DNA from: Alitta virens
Lineage: Eukaryota; Annelida; Polychaeta; Phyllodocida; Nereididae
Assembly (NCBI GenBank): GCA_932294295.1
Contig: OW028574.1
Coordinates: 28,280,145 to 28,344,144, forward strand
Direction: 5' to 3'
DNA length: 64,000 bases
In this document: piece by piece, positions 13,301 through 26,782 of the stretch
Layout of the letters: each line of letters opens with the position of its first letter
Numbering within the stretch: the stretch's first letter is position 1
Program-made: the position numbers and the translations under genes
The notes under the pieces: generated by a model
Seen by the model: the letters and a program-made list of their open reading frames with translations, nothing else
Told to the model about the DNA's origin: nothing
Databases searched by the model: none

Positions 13301-14815
13301 AAAGGTGCGAACAACAAACCAAAAAAGGTGCGAACAACAAACCAGAAAAGGTGTGAACAACAAACCAAAAAAAGGTGTGAACAACAAACCAAAAAAAGGT
13401 GTGAACAACAAACCAAAAAAAGGTGTGAACAACAAACCAAGAAAAGGTGTGAACAACAAACCAAAAAAAGGTGTGAACAACAAACCAAAAAAAGGTGTGA
13501 ACAACAAACCAAAAAAAGGTGGGAACAACAAACCAAAAAAGGTGTGAACAACAAACCAAAAAAAAGGTGTGAACAACAAACCAAAAAAAGGTGTGAACAA
13601 CAAACCAAGAAAGGTGTGAACAACAAACCAAAAAAAGGTGTGAACAACAAACCAAAAAAAGGTGTGAACAACAAACCAAAAAAGGTGTGAACAACAAACC
13701 AAAAAAGGTGTGAACAACAAACCAAAAAACGTGTGAACAACAAACCAAAAAAGGTGTGAACAACAAAAAAAGGTGTGAACAACAAACCAAAAAAAGGTGT
13801 GAACAACAAACCAAAAAAGGTGCGAACAACAAACCAAAAAAGGTGCGAACAACAAACCAAAAAAGGTGTGAACAACAAACCAAAAAAAATGGGGGAACAA
13901 CAAACCAATAAAAAGTGTGAACAACAAACCAAAAAAAGGTGTGAACAACAAACCAAAAAATGGTGTGAACAACAAACCAAAAAAAGGTGTGAACAACAAA
14001 CCAAGAAAAGGTGTGAACAACAAACCAAAAAAAGGTGTGAACAACAAACCAAAAAAAGGTGTGAACAACAAACCAAAAAAAGGTGTGAACAACAAACCAA
14101 AAAAAGGTGTGAACAACAAACCAAAAAAAGGTGTGAACAACAAACCAAAAAAAGGTGTGAACAACAAACCAAGAAAGGTGTGAACAAGAAACCAAAAAAA
14201 GGTGTGAACAACAAACCAAAAAAAAGGTGTGAACAACAAACCAAAAAAAGGTGTGAACAACAAACCAAAAAAAGGTGTGAACAACAAACCAAAAAAAGGT
14301 GTGAACAACAAACCAAAAAAAATGGGGGAACAACAAACCAAAAAAAAGTGTGAACAACAAACCAAAAAAAGGTGTGAACAACAAACCAAAAAAAGGTGTG
14401 AACAACAAACCAAGAAAAGGTGTGAACAACAAACCAAGAAAAGGTGTGAACAACAAACCAAAAAAAGGTGCGAACAACAAACCAAAAAAGGTGTGAACAA
14501 CAAAAAAAGGTGTGAACAACAAACCAAAAAAGGTGCGAACAACAAACCAAAAAAGGTGCGAACAACAAACCAAAAAAGGTGCGAACAACAAACCAAAAAA
14601 GGTGCGAACAACAAACCAAAAAAAGGTGTGAACAACAAACCAAAAAAAGGTGTGAACAACAAACCAAAAAAAGGTGTGAACAACAAACCAAGAAAAGGTG
14701 TGAACAACAAACCAAAAAAAGGTGTGAACAACAAACCAAAAAAAGGTGTGAACAACAAACCAAAAAAAGGTGTGAACAACAAACCAAAAAAAGGTGTGAA
14801 CAACAAACCAAAAAA
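10208..14815 (+). repeat. Copy 2 of the 4.5 kb tandem duplication
   Basis: This is the second member of the 4.5 kb pair, in the same orientation. It overlaps copy 1 by about 120 bp of identical plain monomers at the junction (10,208-10,330), which is expected for unequal exchange within a tandem array. It contains its own 1.87 kb internal duplication. Beyond 14,815 the sequence follows the module shared with 2.7-4.4 kb. Confidence 0.8.
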
Positions 14816-15825
14816 GGTGTGAACAACAAACCAAAAAAAGGTGTGAACAACAAACCAAAAAAAGGTGTGAACAACAAACCAAAAAAAGGTGTGAACAACA
14901 AACAAAAAAAGGTGTGAACAACAAACCAAAAAAGGCGTGAACAACAAACCAAAAAACGTGTGAACAACAAACCAAAAAAGGTGTGAACAACAAAAAAAGG
15001 TGTGAACAACAAACCAAAAAAAGGCGTGAACAACAAACCAAAAAAGGTGCGAACAACAAACCAAAAAAGGTGCGAACAACAAACCAAAAAAGGTGCGAAC
15101 AACAAACCAAAAAAGGTGCGAACAACAAACCAGAAAAGGTGTGAACAACAAACCAAAAAAAGGTGTGAACAACAAACCAAAAAAAGGTGTGAACAACAAA
15201 CCAAAAAAAGGTGTGAACAACAAACCAAGAAAAGGTGTGAACAACAAACCAAAAAAAGGTGTGAACAACAAACCAAAAAAAGGTGTGAACAACGAACCAA
15301 AAAAAGGTGGGAACAACAAACCAAAAAAAGGTGTGAACAACAAACCAAAAAAAAGGTGTGAACAACAAACCAAAAAAAGGTGTGAACAACAAACCAAGAA
15401 AGGTGTGAACAACAAACCAAAAAAAGGTGTGAACAACAAACCAAAAAAAGGTGTGAACAACAAACCAAAAAAAATGGGGGAACAACAAACCAAAAAAAAG
15501 TGTGAACAACAAACCAAAAAAAGGTGTGAACAACAAACCAAAAAAAGGTGTGAACAACAAACCAAAAAAAGGTGTGAACAACAAACCAAAAAAAGGTGTG
15601 AACAACAAACCAAAAAAGGTGTGAACAACAAACCAAAAAAGGTGTGAACAACACACCAAAAAAAGGTGTGAACAACAAACCAAAAAAGGTGTGAACAACA
15701 AACCAAAAAAGGTGTGAACAACAAAAAAAGGTGTGAACAACAAACCAAAAAAAGGTGTGAACAACAAACCAAAAAAGGTGCGAACAACAAACCAAAAAAG
15801 GTGCAAACAACAAACCAAAAAATGT
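14177..15825 (+). repeat. Module matching 2,658-4,405
   Basis: This is the counterpart of the 2.7-4.4 kb module at an offset of 11,519 bp. It has lost three 24-bp units and one 23-bp unit relative to that copy and carries the private AACGAACC change near 15,293. It ends at the GTGCAAAC unit (A at 15,805). The next unit is AATGTGTG here, while the left-hand copy has AAGGTGTG. Confidence 0.75.
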
Positions 15826-17254
15826 GTGAACAACAAACCAAAAAAAGGTGTGAACAACAAACCAAAAAAAGGTGTGAACAATAAACCAAAAAAAGGTGTG
15901 AACAACAAACCAAAAAAAGGTGTGAACAACAAACCAAAAAAAGGTGTGAACAACAAACAAAAAAAGGTGTGAACAACAAAAAAAGGTGTGAACAACAAAC
16001 CAAAAAAAGGCGTGAACAACAAACCAAAAAAGGTGCGAACAACAAACCAAAAAAGGTGCGAACAACAAACCAAAAAAGGTGTGAACAACAAACCAAAAAA
16101 AGGTGTGAACAACAAACCAAAAAAAGGTGTGAACAACAAACCAAGAAAGGTGTGAACAACAAACCAAAAAAAGGTGTGAACAACAAACCAAAAAAAAGGT
16201 GTGAACAACAAACCAAAAAAGGTGTGAACAACAAACCAAAAAAAGGTGTGAACAACAAACCAAAAAAAGGTGTGAACAACAAACCTAAAAAAGGTGTGAA
16301 CAACAAACCAAAAAAAGGTGTGAACAACAAACCAAAAAAAGGTGTGAACAACAAACCAAAAAAAGGTGTGAACAACAAACCAAAAAAGATGGGGGAACAA
16401 CAAACCAAAAAAAAGTGTGAACAACAAACCAAAAAAAGGTGTGAACAACAAACCAAAAAATGGTGTGAACAACAAACCAAAAAAAGGTGTGAACAACAAA
16501 CCAAGAAAAGGTGTGAACAACAAACCAAAAAAAGGTGTGAACAACAAACCAAAAAAAGGTGTGAACAACAAACCAAAAAAAGGTGTGAACAACAAACCAA
16601 AAAAAGGTGTGAACAACAAACCAAAAAAAGGTGTGAACAACAAACCAAAAAAAGGTGTGAACAACAAACCAAGAAAGGTGTGAACAACAAACCAAAAAAA
16701 GGTGTGAACAACAAACCAAAAAAAAGGTGTGAACAACAAACCAAAAAAGGTGTGAACAACAAACCAAAAAAAGGTGTGAACAACAAACCAAAAAAAGGTG
16801 TGAACAACAAACCAAAAAAAGGTGTGAACAACAAACCAAAAAAAGGTGTGAACAACAAACCAAAAAAAGGTGTGAACAACAAACCAAAAAAAATGGGGGA
16901 ACAACAAACCAAAAAAAAGTGTGAACAACAAACCAAAAAAAGGTGTGAACAACAAACCAAAAAAAGGTGTGAACAACAAACCAAAAAAAGGTGTGAACAA
17001 CAGACCAAAAAAAGGTGTGAACAACAAACCAAAAAAAGGTGTGAACAACAAACCAAAAAAAGGTGTGAACAACAAACCAAAAAAAGGTGTGAACAACAAA
17101 CCAAAAAAGGTGTGAACAACAAACCAAAAAAGGTGTGAACAACACACCAAAAAAAGGTGTGAACAACAAACCAAAAAAAGGTGTGAACAACAAACCAAAA
17201 AAAGGTGTGAACAACAGACCAAAAAAAGGTGTGAACAACAAACCAAAAAAGGTG
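15743..17254 (+). repeat. Copy 1 of a 1,474-bp tandem duplication
   Basis: The landmarks GTGCAAAC (15,805/17,279), AATGTGTG (15,823/17,297), CCTAAA (16,285/17,759), GATGGGGG (16,388/17,862) and CAGACC (17,217/18,691) all show one constant offset of 1,474 bp, so no net indel separates the copies. The copies part at 17,255 (C in GTGCG) versus 18,729 (T in GTGTG). Confidence 0.88.
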
Positions 17255-18728
17255 CGAACAACAAACCAAAAAAGGTGCAAACAACAAACCAAAAAATGTG
17301 TGAACAACAAACCAAAAAAAGGTGTGAACAACAAACCAAAAAAAGGTGTGAACAATAAACCAAAAAAAGGTGTGAACAACAAACCAAAAAAAGGTGTGAA
17401 CAACAAACCAAAAAAAGGTGTGAACAACAAACAAAAAAAGGTGTGAACAACAAAAAAAGGTGTGAACAACAAACCAAAAAAAGGCGTGAACAACAAACCA
17501 AAAAAGGTGCGAACAACAAACCAAAAAAGGTGCGAACAACAAACCAAAAAAGGTGTGAACAACAAACCAAAAAAAGGTGTGAACAACAAACCAAAAAAAG
17601 GTGTGAACAACAAACCAAGAAAGGTGTGAACAACAAACCAAAAAAAGGTGTGAACAACAAACCAAAAAAAAGGTGTGAACAACAAACCAAAAAAGGTGTG
17701 AACAACAAACCAAAAAAAGGTGTGAACAACAAACCAAAAAAAGGTGTGAACAACAAACCTAAAAAAGGTGTGAACAACAAACCAAAAAAAGGTGTGAACA
17801 ACAAACCAAAAAAAGGTGTGAACAACAAACCAAAAAAAGGTGTGAACAACAAACCAAAAAAGATGGGGGAACAACAAACCAAAAAAAAGTGTGAACAACA
17901 AACCAAAAAAAGGTGTGAACAACAAACCAAAAAATGGTGTGAACAACAAACCAAAAAAAGGTGTGAACAACAAACCAAGAAAAGGTGTGAACAACAAACC
18001 AAAAAAAGGTGTGAACAACAAACCAAAAAAAGGTGTGAACAACAAACCAAAAAAAGGTGTGAACAACAAACCAAAAAAAGGTGTGAACAACAAACCAAAA
18101 AAAGGTGTGAACAACAAACCAAAAAAAGGTGTGAACAACAAACCAAGAAAGGTGTGAACAACAAACCAAAAAAAGGTGTGAACAACAAACCAAAAAAAAG
18201 GTGTGAACAACAAACCAAAAAAGGTGTGAACAACAAACCAAAAAAAGGTGTGAACAACAAACCAAAAAAAGGTGTGAACAACAAACCAAAAAAAGGTGTG
18301 AACAACAAACCAAAAAAAGGTGTGAACAACAAACCAAAAAAAGGTGTGAACAACAAACCAAAAAAAATGGGGGAACAACAAACCAAAAAAAAGTGTGAAC
18401 AACAAACCAAAAAAAGGTGTGAACAACAAACCAAAAAAAGGTGTGAACAACAAACCAAAAAAAGGTGTGAACAACAGACCAAAAAAAGGTGTGAACAACA
18501 AACCAAAAAAAGGTGTGAACAACAAACCAAAAAAAGGTGTGAACAACAAACCAAAAAAAGGTGTGAACAACAAACCAAAAAAGGTGTGAACAACAAACCA
18601 AAAAAGGTGTGAACAACACACCAAAAAAAGGTGTGAACAACAAACCAAAAAAAGGTGTGAACAACAAACCAAAAAAAGGTGTGAACAACAGACCAAAAAA
18701 AGGTGTGAACAACAAACCAAAAAAGGTG
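17217..18728 (+). repeat. Copy 2 of the 1,474-bp tandem duplication
   Basis: This is the second copy in the same orientation. The unit boundary falls within the 38 bp (17,217-17,254) that belong to both copies. Both copies keep the rare linked variants GTGCAAAC then AATGTGTG, which occur together nowhere else in the window. Confidence 0.88.
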
Positions 18729-19738
18729 TGAACAACAAACCAAAAAAGGTGTGAACAACACACCAAAAAAAGGTGTGAACAACAAACCAAAAAAGGTGTG
18801 AACAACAAACCAAAAAAGGTGTGAACAACAAACCAAAAAAGGTGTGAACAACAAAAAAAGGTGTGAACAACAAACCAAAAAAAGGTGTGAACAACAAACC
18901 AAAAAAGGTGCGAACAACAAACCAAAAAAGGTGTGAACAACAAACCAAAAAAAGGTGTGAACAACAAACCAAAAAAAGGTGTGAACAACAAACCAAAAAA
19001 AGGTGTGAACAACAAACCAAAAAAGGTGTGAACAACAAACCAAAAAAAGCTGTGAACAACAAACCAAAAAAAGGTGTGAACAACAAACCAAAAAAAGGTG
19101 TGAACAACAAACAAAAAAAGGTGTGAACAACAAACCAAAAAAGGCGTGAACAACAAACCAAAAAACGTGTGAACAACAAACCAAAAAAGGTGTGAACAAC
19201 AAAAAAAGGTGTGAACAACAAACCAAAAAAAGGCGTGAACAACAAACCAAAAAAGGTGCGAACAACAAACCAAAAAAGGTGCGAACAACAAACCAAAAAA
19301 GGTGCGAACAACAAACCAGAAAAGGTGTGAACAACAAACCAAAAAAAGGTGTGAACAACAAACCAAAAAAAGGTGTGAACAACAAACCAAAAAAAGGTGT
19401 GAACAACAAACCAAGAAAAGGTGTGAACAACAAACCAAAAAAAGGTGTGAACAACAAACCAAAAAAAGGTGTGAACAACAAACCAAAAAAAGGTGGGAAC
19501 AACAAACCAAAAAAGGTGTGAACAACAAACCAAAAAAAAGGTGTGAACAACAAACCAAAAAAAGGTGTGAACAACAAACCAAGAAAGGTGTGAACAACAA
19601 ACCAAAAAAAGGTGTGAACAACAAACCAAAAAAAGGTGTGAACAACAAACCAAAAAAGGTGTGAACAACAAACCAAAAAAGGTGTGAACAACAAACCAAA
19701 AAACGTGTGAACAACAAACCAAAAAAGGTGTGAACAAC
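18729..19738 (+). repeat. Connecting satellite segment with AGCTGTG and GGCGTG landmarks
   Basis: This is ordinary array with CACACC near 18,756, a 19-bp unit near 18,852, AGCTGTG near 19,050, GGCGTGAAC near 19,143, AACGTGTG near 19,165, a three-unit GTGCGAAC cluster near 19,257-19,310 and GGTGGGAAC near 19,496. The order matches 8.29-9.24 kb and 12.78-13.73 kb. From 19,112 it also matches 541 onward. Confidence 0.8.
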
Positions 19739-22700
19739 AAAAAAAGGTGTGAACAACAAACCAAAAAAAGGTGTGAACAACAAACCAAAAAAGGTGCGAA
19801 CAACAAACCAAAAAAGGTGCGAACAACAAACCAAAAAAGGTGTGAACAACAAACCAAAAAAAATGGGGGAACAACAAACCAATAAAAAGTGTGAACAACA
19901 AACCAAAAAAAGGTGTGAACAACAAACCAAAAAATGGTGTGAACAACAAACCAAAAAAAGGTGTGAACAACAAACCAAGAAAAGGTGTGAACAACAAACC
20001 AAAAAAAGGTGTGAACAACAAACCAAAAAAAGGTGTGAACAACAAACCAAAAAAAGGTGTGAACAACAAACCAAAAAAAGGTGTGAACAACAAACCAAAA
20101 AAAGGTGTGAACAACAAACCAAAAAAAGGTGTGAACAACAAACCAAGAAAGGTGTGAACAAGAAACCAAAAAAAGGTGTGAACAACAAACCAAAAAAAAG
20201 GTGTGAACAACAAACCAAAAAAAGGTGTGAACAACAAACCAAAAAAAGGTGTGAACAACAAACCAAAAAAAGGTGTGAACAACAAACCAAAAAAAGGTGT
20301 GAACAACAAACCAAAAAAAGGTGTGAACAACAAACCAAAAAAAGGTGTGAACAACAAACCAAAAAAAATGGGGGAACAACAAACCAAAAAAAAGTGTGAA
20401 CAACAAACCAAAAAAAGGTGTGAACAACAAACCAAAAAAAGGTGTGAACAACAGACCAAAAAAAGGTGTGAACAACAAACCAAAAAAAGGTGTGAACAAC
20501 AAACCAAAAAAAGGTGTGAACAACAAACCAAAAAAAGGGGTGAACAACAAACCAAAAAAGGTGTGAACAACAAACCAAAAAAGGTGTGAACAACACACCA
20601 AAAAAAGGTGTGAACAACAAACCAAAAAAGGTGTGAACAACAAACCAAAAAAGGTGTGAACAACAAACCAAAAAAGGTGTGAACAACAAAAAAAGGTGTG
20701 AACAACAAACCAAAAAAAGGTGTGAACAACAAACCAAAAAAGGTGCGAACAACAAACCAAAAAAGGTGCAAACAACAAACCAAAAAAGGTGTGAACAACA
20801 AACCAAAAAAAGGTGTGAACAACAAACCAAAAAAAGGTGTGAACAATAAACCAAAAAAAGGTGTGAACAACAAACCAAAAAAGGTGTGAACAACAAACCA
20901 AAAAAAGGTGTGAACAACAAACCAAAAAAAGGTGTGAACAACAAACCAAAAAAAGGTGTGAACAACAAACCAAAAAAGGTGTGAACAACAAACCAAAAAA
21001 GGTGTGAACAACAAACCAAAAAACGTGTGAACAACAAACCAAAAAAGGTGTGAACAACAAAAAAAGGTGTGAACAACAAACCAAAAAAAGGTGTGAACAA
21101 CAAACCAAAAAAGGTGCGAACAACAAACCAAAAAAGGTGCGAACAACAAACCAAAAAAGGTGCGAACAACAAACCAAAAAAGGTGCGAACAACAAACCAG
21201 AAAAGGTGTGAACAACAAACCAAAAAAAGGTGTGAACAACAAACCAAAAAAAGGTGTGAACAACAAACCAAAAAAGGTGTGAACAACAAAAAAAGGTGTG
21301 AACAACAAACCAAAAAAAGGTGTGAACAACAAACCAAAAAAGGTGCGAACAACAAACCAAAAAAGGTGCGAACAACAAACCAAAAAAGGTGTGAACAACA
21401 AACCAAAAAAAGGTATGAACAACAAACCAAAAAAAGGTGTGAACAACAAACCAAGAAAGGTGTGAACAACAAACCAAAAAAAGGTGTGAACAACAAACCA
21501 AAAAAAAGGTGTGAACAACAAACCAAAAAAGGTGTGAACAACAAACCAAAAAAAGGTGTGAACAACAAACCAAAAAAAGGTGTGAACAACAAACCTAAAA
21601 AAGGTGTGAACAACAAACCAAAAAAAGGTGTGAACAACAAACCAAAAAAAGGTGTGAACAACAAACCAAAAAAAGGTGTGAACAACAAACCAAAAAAGAT
21701 GGGGGAACAACAAACCAAAAAAAAGTGTGAACAACAAACCAAAAAAAGGTGTGAACAACAAACCAAAAAATGGTGTGAACAACAAACCAAAAAAAGGTGT
21801 GAACAACAAACCAAGAAAAGGTGTGAACAACAAACCAAAAAAAGGTGTGAACAACAAACCAAAAAAAGGTGTGAACAACAAACCAAAAAAAGGTGTGAAC
21901 AACAAACCAAAAAAAGGTGTGAACAACAAACCAAAAAAAGGTGTGAACAACAAACCAAAAAAAGGTGTGAACAACAAACCAAGAAAGGTGTGAACAACAA
22001 ACCAAAAAAAGGTGTGAACAACAAACCAAAAAAAAGGTGTGAACAACAAACCAAAAAAGGTGTGAACAACAAACCAAAAAAAGGTGTGAACAACAAACCA
22101 AAAAAAGGTGTGAACAACAAACCAAAAAAAGGTGTGAACAACAAACCAAAAAAAGGTGTGAACAACAAACCAAAAAAAGGTGTGAACAACAAACCAAAAA
22201 AAATGGGGGAACAACAAACCAAAAAAAAGTGTGAACAACAAACCAAAAAAAGGTGTGAACAACAAACCAAAAAAAGGTGTGAACAACAAACCAAAAAAAG
22301 GTGTGAACAACAGACCAAAAAAAGGTGTGAACAACAAACCAAAAAAAGGTGTGAACAACAAACCAAAAAAAGGTGTGAACAACAAACCAAAAAAAGGTGT
22401 GAACAACAAACCAAAAAAGGTGTGAACAACAAACCAAAAAAGGTGTGAACAACACACCAAAAAAAGGTGTGAACAACAAACCAAAAAAAGGTGTGAACAA
22501 CAAACCAAAAAAAGGTGTGAACAACAGACCAAAAAAAGGTGTGAACAACAAACCAAAAAAGGTGTGAACAACAAACCAAAAAAGGTGTGAACAACACACC
22601 AAAAAAAGGTGTGAACAACAAACCAAAAAAGGTGTGAACAACAAACCAAAAAAGGTGTGAACAACAAACCAAAAAAGGTGTGAACAACAAAAAAAGGTGT

Positions 22701-23273
22701 GAACAACAAACCAAAAAAAGGTGTGAACAACAAACCAAAAAAGGTGCGAACAACAAACCAAAAAAGGTGTGAACAACAAACCAAAAAAAGGTGTGAACAA
22801 CAAACCAAAAAAAGGTGTGAACAACAAACCAAAAAAAGGTGTGAACAACAAACCAAAAAAGGTGTGAACAACAAACCAAAAAAAGCTGTGAACAACAAAC
22901 CAAAAAAAGGTGTGAACAACAAACCAAAAAAAGGTGTGAACAACAAACAAAAAAAGGTGTGAACAACAAACCAAAAAAGGCGTGAACAACAAACCAAAAA
23001 ACGTGTGAACAACAAACCAAAAAAGGTGTGAACAACAAAAAAAGGTGTGAACAACAAACCAAAAAAAGGCGTGAACAACAAACCAAAAAAGGTGCGAACA
23101 ACAAACCAAAAAAGGTGCGAACAACAAACCAAAAAAGGTGCGAACAACAAACCAAAAAAGGTGCGAACAACAAACCAGAAAAGGTGTGAACAACAAACCA
23201 AAAAAAGGTGTGAACAACAAACCAAAAAAAGGTGTGAACAACAAACCAAAAAAAGGTGTGAACAACAAACCAA
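19739..23273 (+). repeat. Copy 1 of a 3.5 kb tandem duplication
   Basis: Landmarks recur 3,485 bp downstream up to about 20,450 and 3,509 bp downstream after that. The 24-bp step is one missing monomer before the CAGACC unit at about 20,453 (two units here, three before 23,962). A private substitution GGTATGAAC occurs at 21,415 and at 24,924, exactly 3,509 bp apart. Other pairs are GTGCAAAC 20,770/24,279, CCTAAA 21,595/25,104 and GATGGGGG 21,709/25,207. The copies diverge at 23,274, where this copy has a plain A-run and the other has CCAAGAAAAGG. Confidence 0.88.
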
Positions 23274-26200
23274 AAAAGGTGCGAACAACAAACCAAAAAA
23301 GGTGCGAACAACAAACCAAAAAAGGTGTGAACAACAAACCAAAAAAAATGGGGGAACAACAAACCAATAAAAAGTGTGAACAACAAACCAAAAAAAGGTG
23401 TGAACAACAAACCAAAAAATGGTGTGAACAACAAACCAAAAAAAGGTGTGAACAACAAACCAAGAAAAGGTGTGAACAACAAACCAAAAAAAGGTGTGAA
23501 CAACAAACCAAAAAAAGGTGTGAACAACAAACCAAAAAAAGGTGTGAACAACAAACCAAAAAAAGGTGTGAACAACAAACCAAAAAAAGGTGTGAACAAC
23601 AAACCAAAAAAAGGTGTGAACAACAAACCAAGAAAGGTGTGAACAAGAAACCAAAAAAAGGTGTGAACAACAAACCAAAAAAAAGGTGTGAACAACAAAC
23701 CAAAAAAAGGTGTGAACAACAAACCAAAAAAAGGTGTGAACAACAAACCAAAAAAAGGTGTGAACAACAAACCAAAAAAAGGTGTGAACAACAAACCAAA
23801 AAAAGGTGTGAACAACAAACCAAAAAAAGGTGTGAACAACAAACCAAAAAAAATGGGGGAACAACAAACCAAAAAAAAGTGTGAACAACAAACCAAAAAA
23901 AGGTGTGAACAACAAACCAAAAAAAGGTGTGAACAACAAACCAAAAAAAGGTGTGAACAACAGACCAAAAAAAGGTGTGAACAACAAACCAAAAAAAGGT
24001 GTGAACAACAAACCAAAAAAAGGTGTGAACAACAAACCAAAAAAAGGGGTGAACAACAAACCAAAAAAGGTGTGAACAACAAACCAAAAAAGGTGTGAAC
24101 AACACACCAAAAAAAGGTGTGAACAACAAACCAAAAAAGGTGTGAACAACAAACCAAAAAAGGTGTGAACAACAAACCAAAAAAGGTGTGAACAACAAAA
24201 AAAGGTGTGAACAACAAACCAAAAAAAGGTGTGAACAACAAACCAAAAAAGGTGCGAACAACAAACCAAAAAAGGTGCAAACAACAAACCAAAAAAGGTG
24301 TGAACAACAAACCAAAAAAAGGTGTGAACAACAAACCAAAAAAAGGTGTGAACAATAAACCAAAAAAAGGTGTGAACAACAAACCAAAAAAGGTGTGAAC
24401 AACAAACCAAAAAAAGGTGTGAACAACAAACCAAAAAAAGGTGTGAACAACAAACCAAAAAAAGGTGTGAACAACAAACCAAAAAAGGTGTGAACAACAA
24501 ACCAAAAAAGGTGTGAACAACAAACCAAAAAACGTGTGAACAACAAACCAAAAAAGGTGTGAACAACAAAAAAAGGTGTGAACAACAAACCAAAAAAAGG
24601 TGTGAACAACAAACCAAAAAAGGTGCGAACAACAAACCAAAAAAGGTGCGAACAACAAACCAAAAAAGGTGCGAACAACAAACCAAAAAAGGTGCGAACA
24701 ACAAACCAGAAAAGGTGTGAACAACAAACCAAAAAAAGGTGTGAACAACAAACCAAAAAAAGGTGTGAACAACAAACCAAAAAAGGTGTGAACAACAAAA
24801 AAAGGTGTGAACAACAAACCAAAAAAAGGTGTGAACAACAAACCAAAAAAGGTGCGAACAACAAACCAAAAAAGGTGCGAACAACAAACCAAAAAAGGTG
24901 TGAACAACAAACCAAAAAAAGGTATGAACAACAAACCAAAAAAAGGTGTGAACAACAAACCAAGAAAGGTGTGAACAACAAACCAAAAAAAGGTGTGAAC
25001 AACAAACCAAAAAAAAGGTGTGAACAACAAACCAAAAAAGGTGTGAACAACAAACCAAAAAAAGGTGTGAACAACAAACCAAAAAAAGGTGTGAACAACA
25101 AACCTAAAAAAGGTGTGAACAACAAACCAAAAAAAGGTGTGAACAACAAACCAAAAAAAGGTGTGAACAACAAACCAAAAAAAGGTGTGAACAACAAACC
25201 AAAAAAGATGGGGGAACAACAAACCAAAAAAAAGTGTGAACAACAAACCAAAAAAAGGTGTGAACAACAAACCAAAAAATGGTGTGAACAACAAACCAAA
25301 AAAAGGTGTGAACAACAAACCAAGAAAAGGTGTGAACAACAAACCAAAAAAAGGTGTGAACAACAAACCAAAAAAAGGTGTGAACAACAAACCAAAAAAA
25401 GGTGTGAACAACAAACCAAAAAAAGGTGTGAACAACAAACCAAAAAAAGGTGTGAACAACAAACCAAAAAAAGGTGTGAACAACAAACCAAGAAAGGTGT
25501 GAACAACAAACCAAAAAAAGGTGTGAACAACAAACCAAAAAAAAGGTGTGAACAACAAACCAAAAAAGGTGTGAACAACAAACCAAAAAAAGGTGTGAAC
25601 AACAAACCAAAAAAAGGTGTGAACAACAAACCAAAAAAAGGTGTGAACAACAAACCAAAAAAAGGTGTGAACAACAAACCAAAAAAAGGTGTGAACAACA
25701 AACCAAAAAAAATGGGGGAACAACAAACCAAAAAAAAGTGTGAACAACAAACCAAAAAAAGGTGTGAACAACAAACCAAAAAAAGGTGTGAACAACAAAC
25801 CAAAAAAAGGTGTGAACAACAGACCAAAAAAAGGTGTGAACAACAAACCAAAAAAAGGTGTGAACAACAAACCAAAAAAAGGTGTGAACAACAAACCAAA
25901 AAAAGGTGTGAACAACAAACCAAAAAAGGTGTGAACAACAAACCAAAAAAGGTGTGAACAACACACCAAAAAAAGGTGTGAACAACAAACCAAAAAAAGG
26001 TGTGAACAACAAACCAAAAAAAGGTGTGAACAACAGACCAAAAAAAGGTGTGAACAACAAACCAAAAAAGGTGTGAACAACAAACCAAAAAAGGTGTGAA
26101 CAACACACCAAAAAAAGGTGTGAACAACAAACCAAAAAAGGTGTGAACAACAAACCAAAAAAGGTGTGAACAACAAACCAAAAAAGGTGTGAACAACAAA

Positions 26201-26782
26201 AAAAGGTGTGAACAACAAACCAAAAAAAGGTGTGAACAACAAACCAAAAAAGGTGCGAACAACAAACCAAAAAAGGTGTGAACAACAAACCAAAAAAAGG
26301 TGTGAACAACAAACCAAAAAAAGGTGTGAACAACAAACCAAAAAAAGGTGTGAACAACAAACCAAAAAAGGTGTGAACAACAAACCAAAAAAAGCTGTGA
26401 ACAACAAACCAAAAAAAGGTGTGAACAACAAACCAAAAAAAGGTGTGAACAACAAACAAAAAAAGGTGTGAACAACAAACCAAAAAAGGCGTGAACAACA
26501 AACCAAAAAACGTGTGAACAACAAACCAAAAAAGGTGTGAACAACAAAAAAAGGTGTGAACAACAAACCAAAAAAAGGCGTGAACAACAAACCAAAAAAG
26601 GTGCGAACAACAAACCAAAAAAGGTGCGAACAACAAACCAAAAAAGGTGCGAACAACAAACCAAAAAAGGTGCGAACAACAAACCAGAAAAGGTGTGAAC
26701 AACAAACCAAAAAAAGGTGTGAACAACAAACCAAAAAAAGGTGTGAACAACAAACCAAAAAAAGGTGTGAACAACAAACCAA
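23224..26782 (+). repeat. Copy 2 of the 3.5 kb tandem duplication
   Basis: This is the second copy, directly abutting copy 1 with about 50 bp of shared monomers at the junction. It retains the GGTATGAAC variant at 24,924 and has one more 24-bp unit before its CAGACC unit. From 26,783 it continues with CCAAGAAAAGG and GGTGGGAAC units, the arrangement also seen at 48.5-49.0 kb (offset 21,972 bp). Confidence 0.87.
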
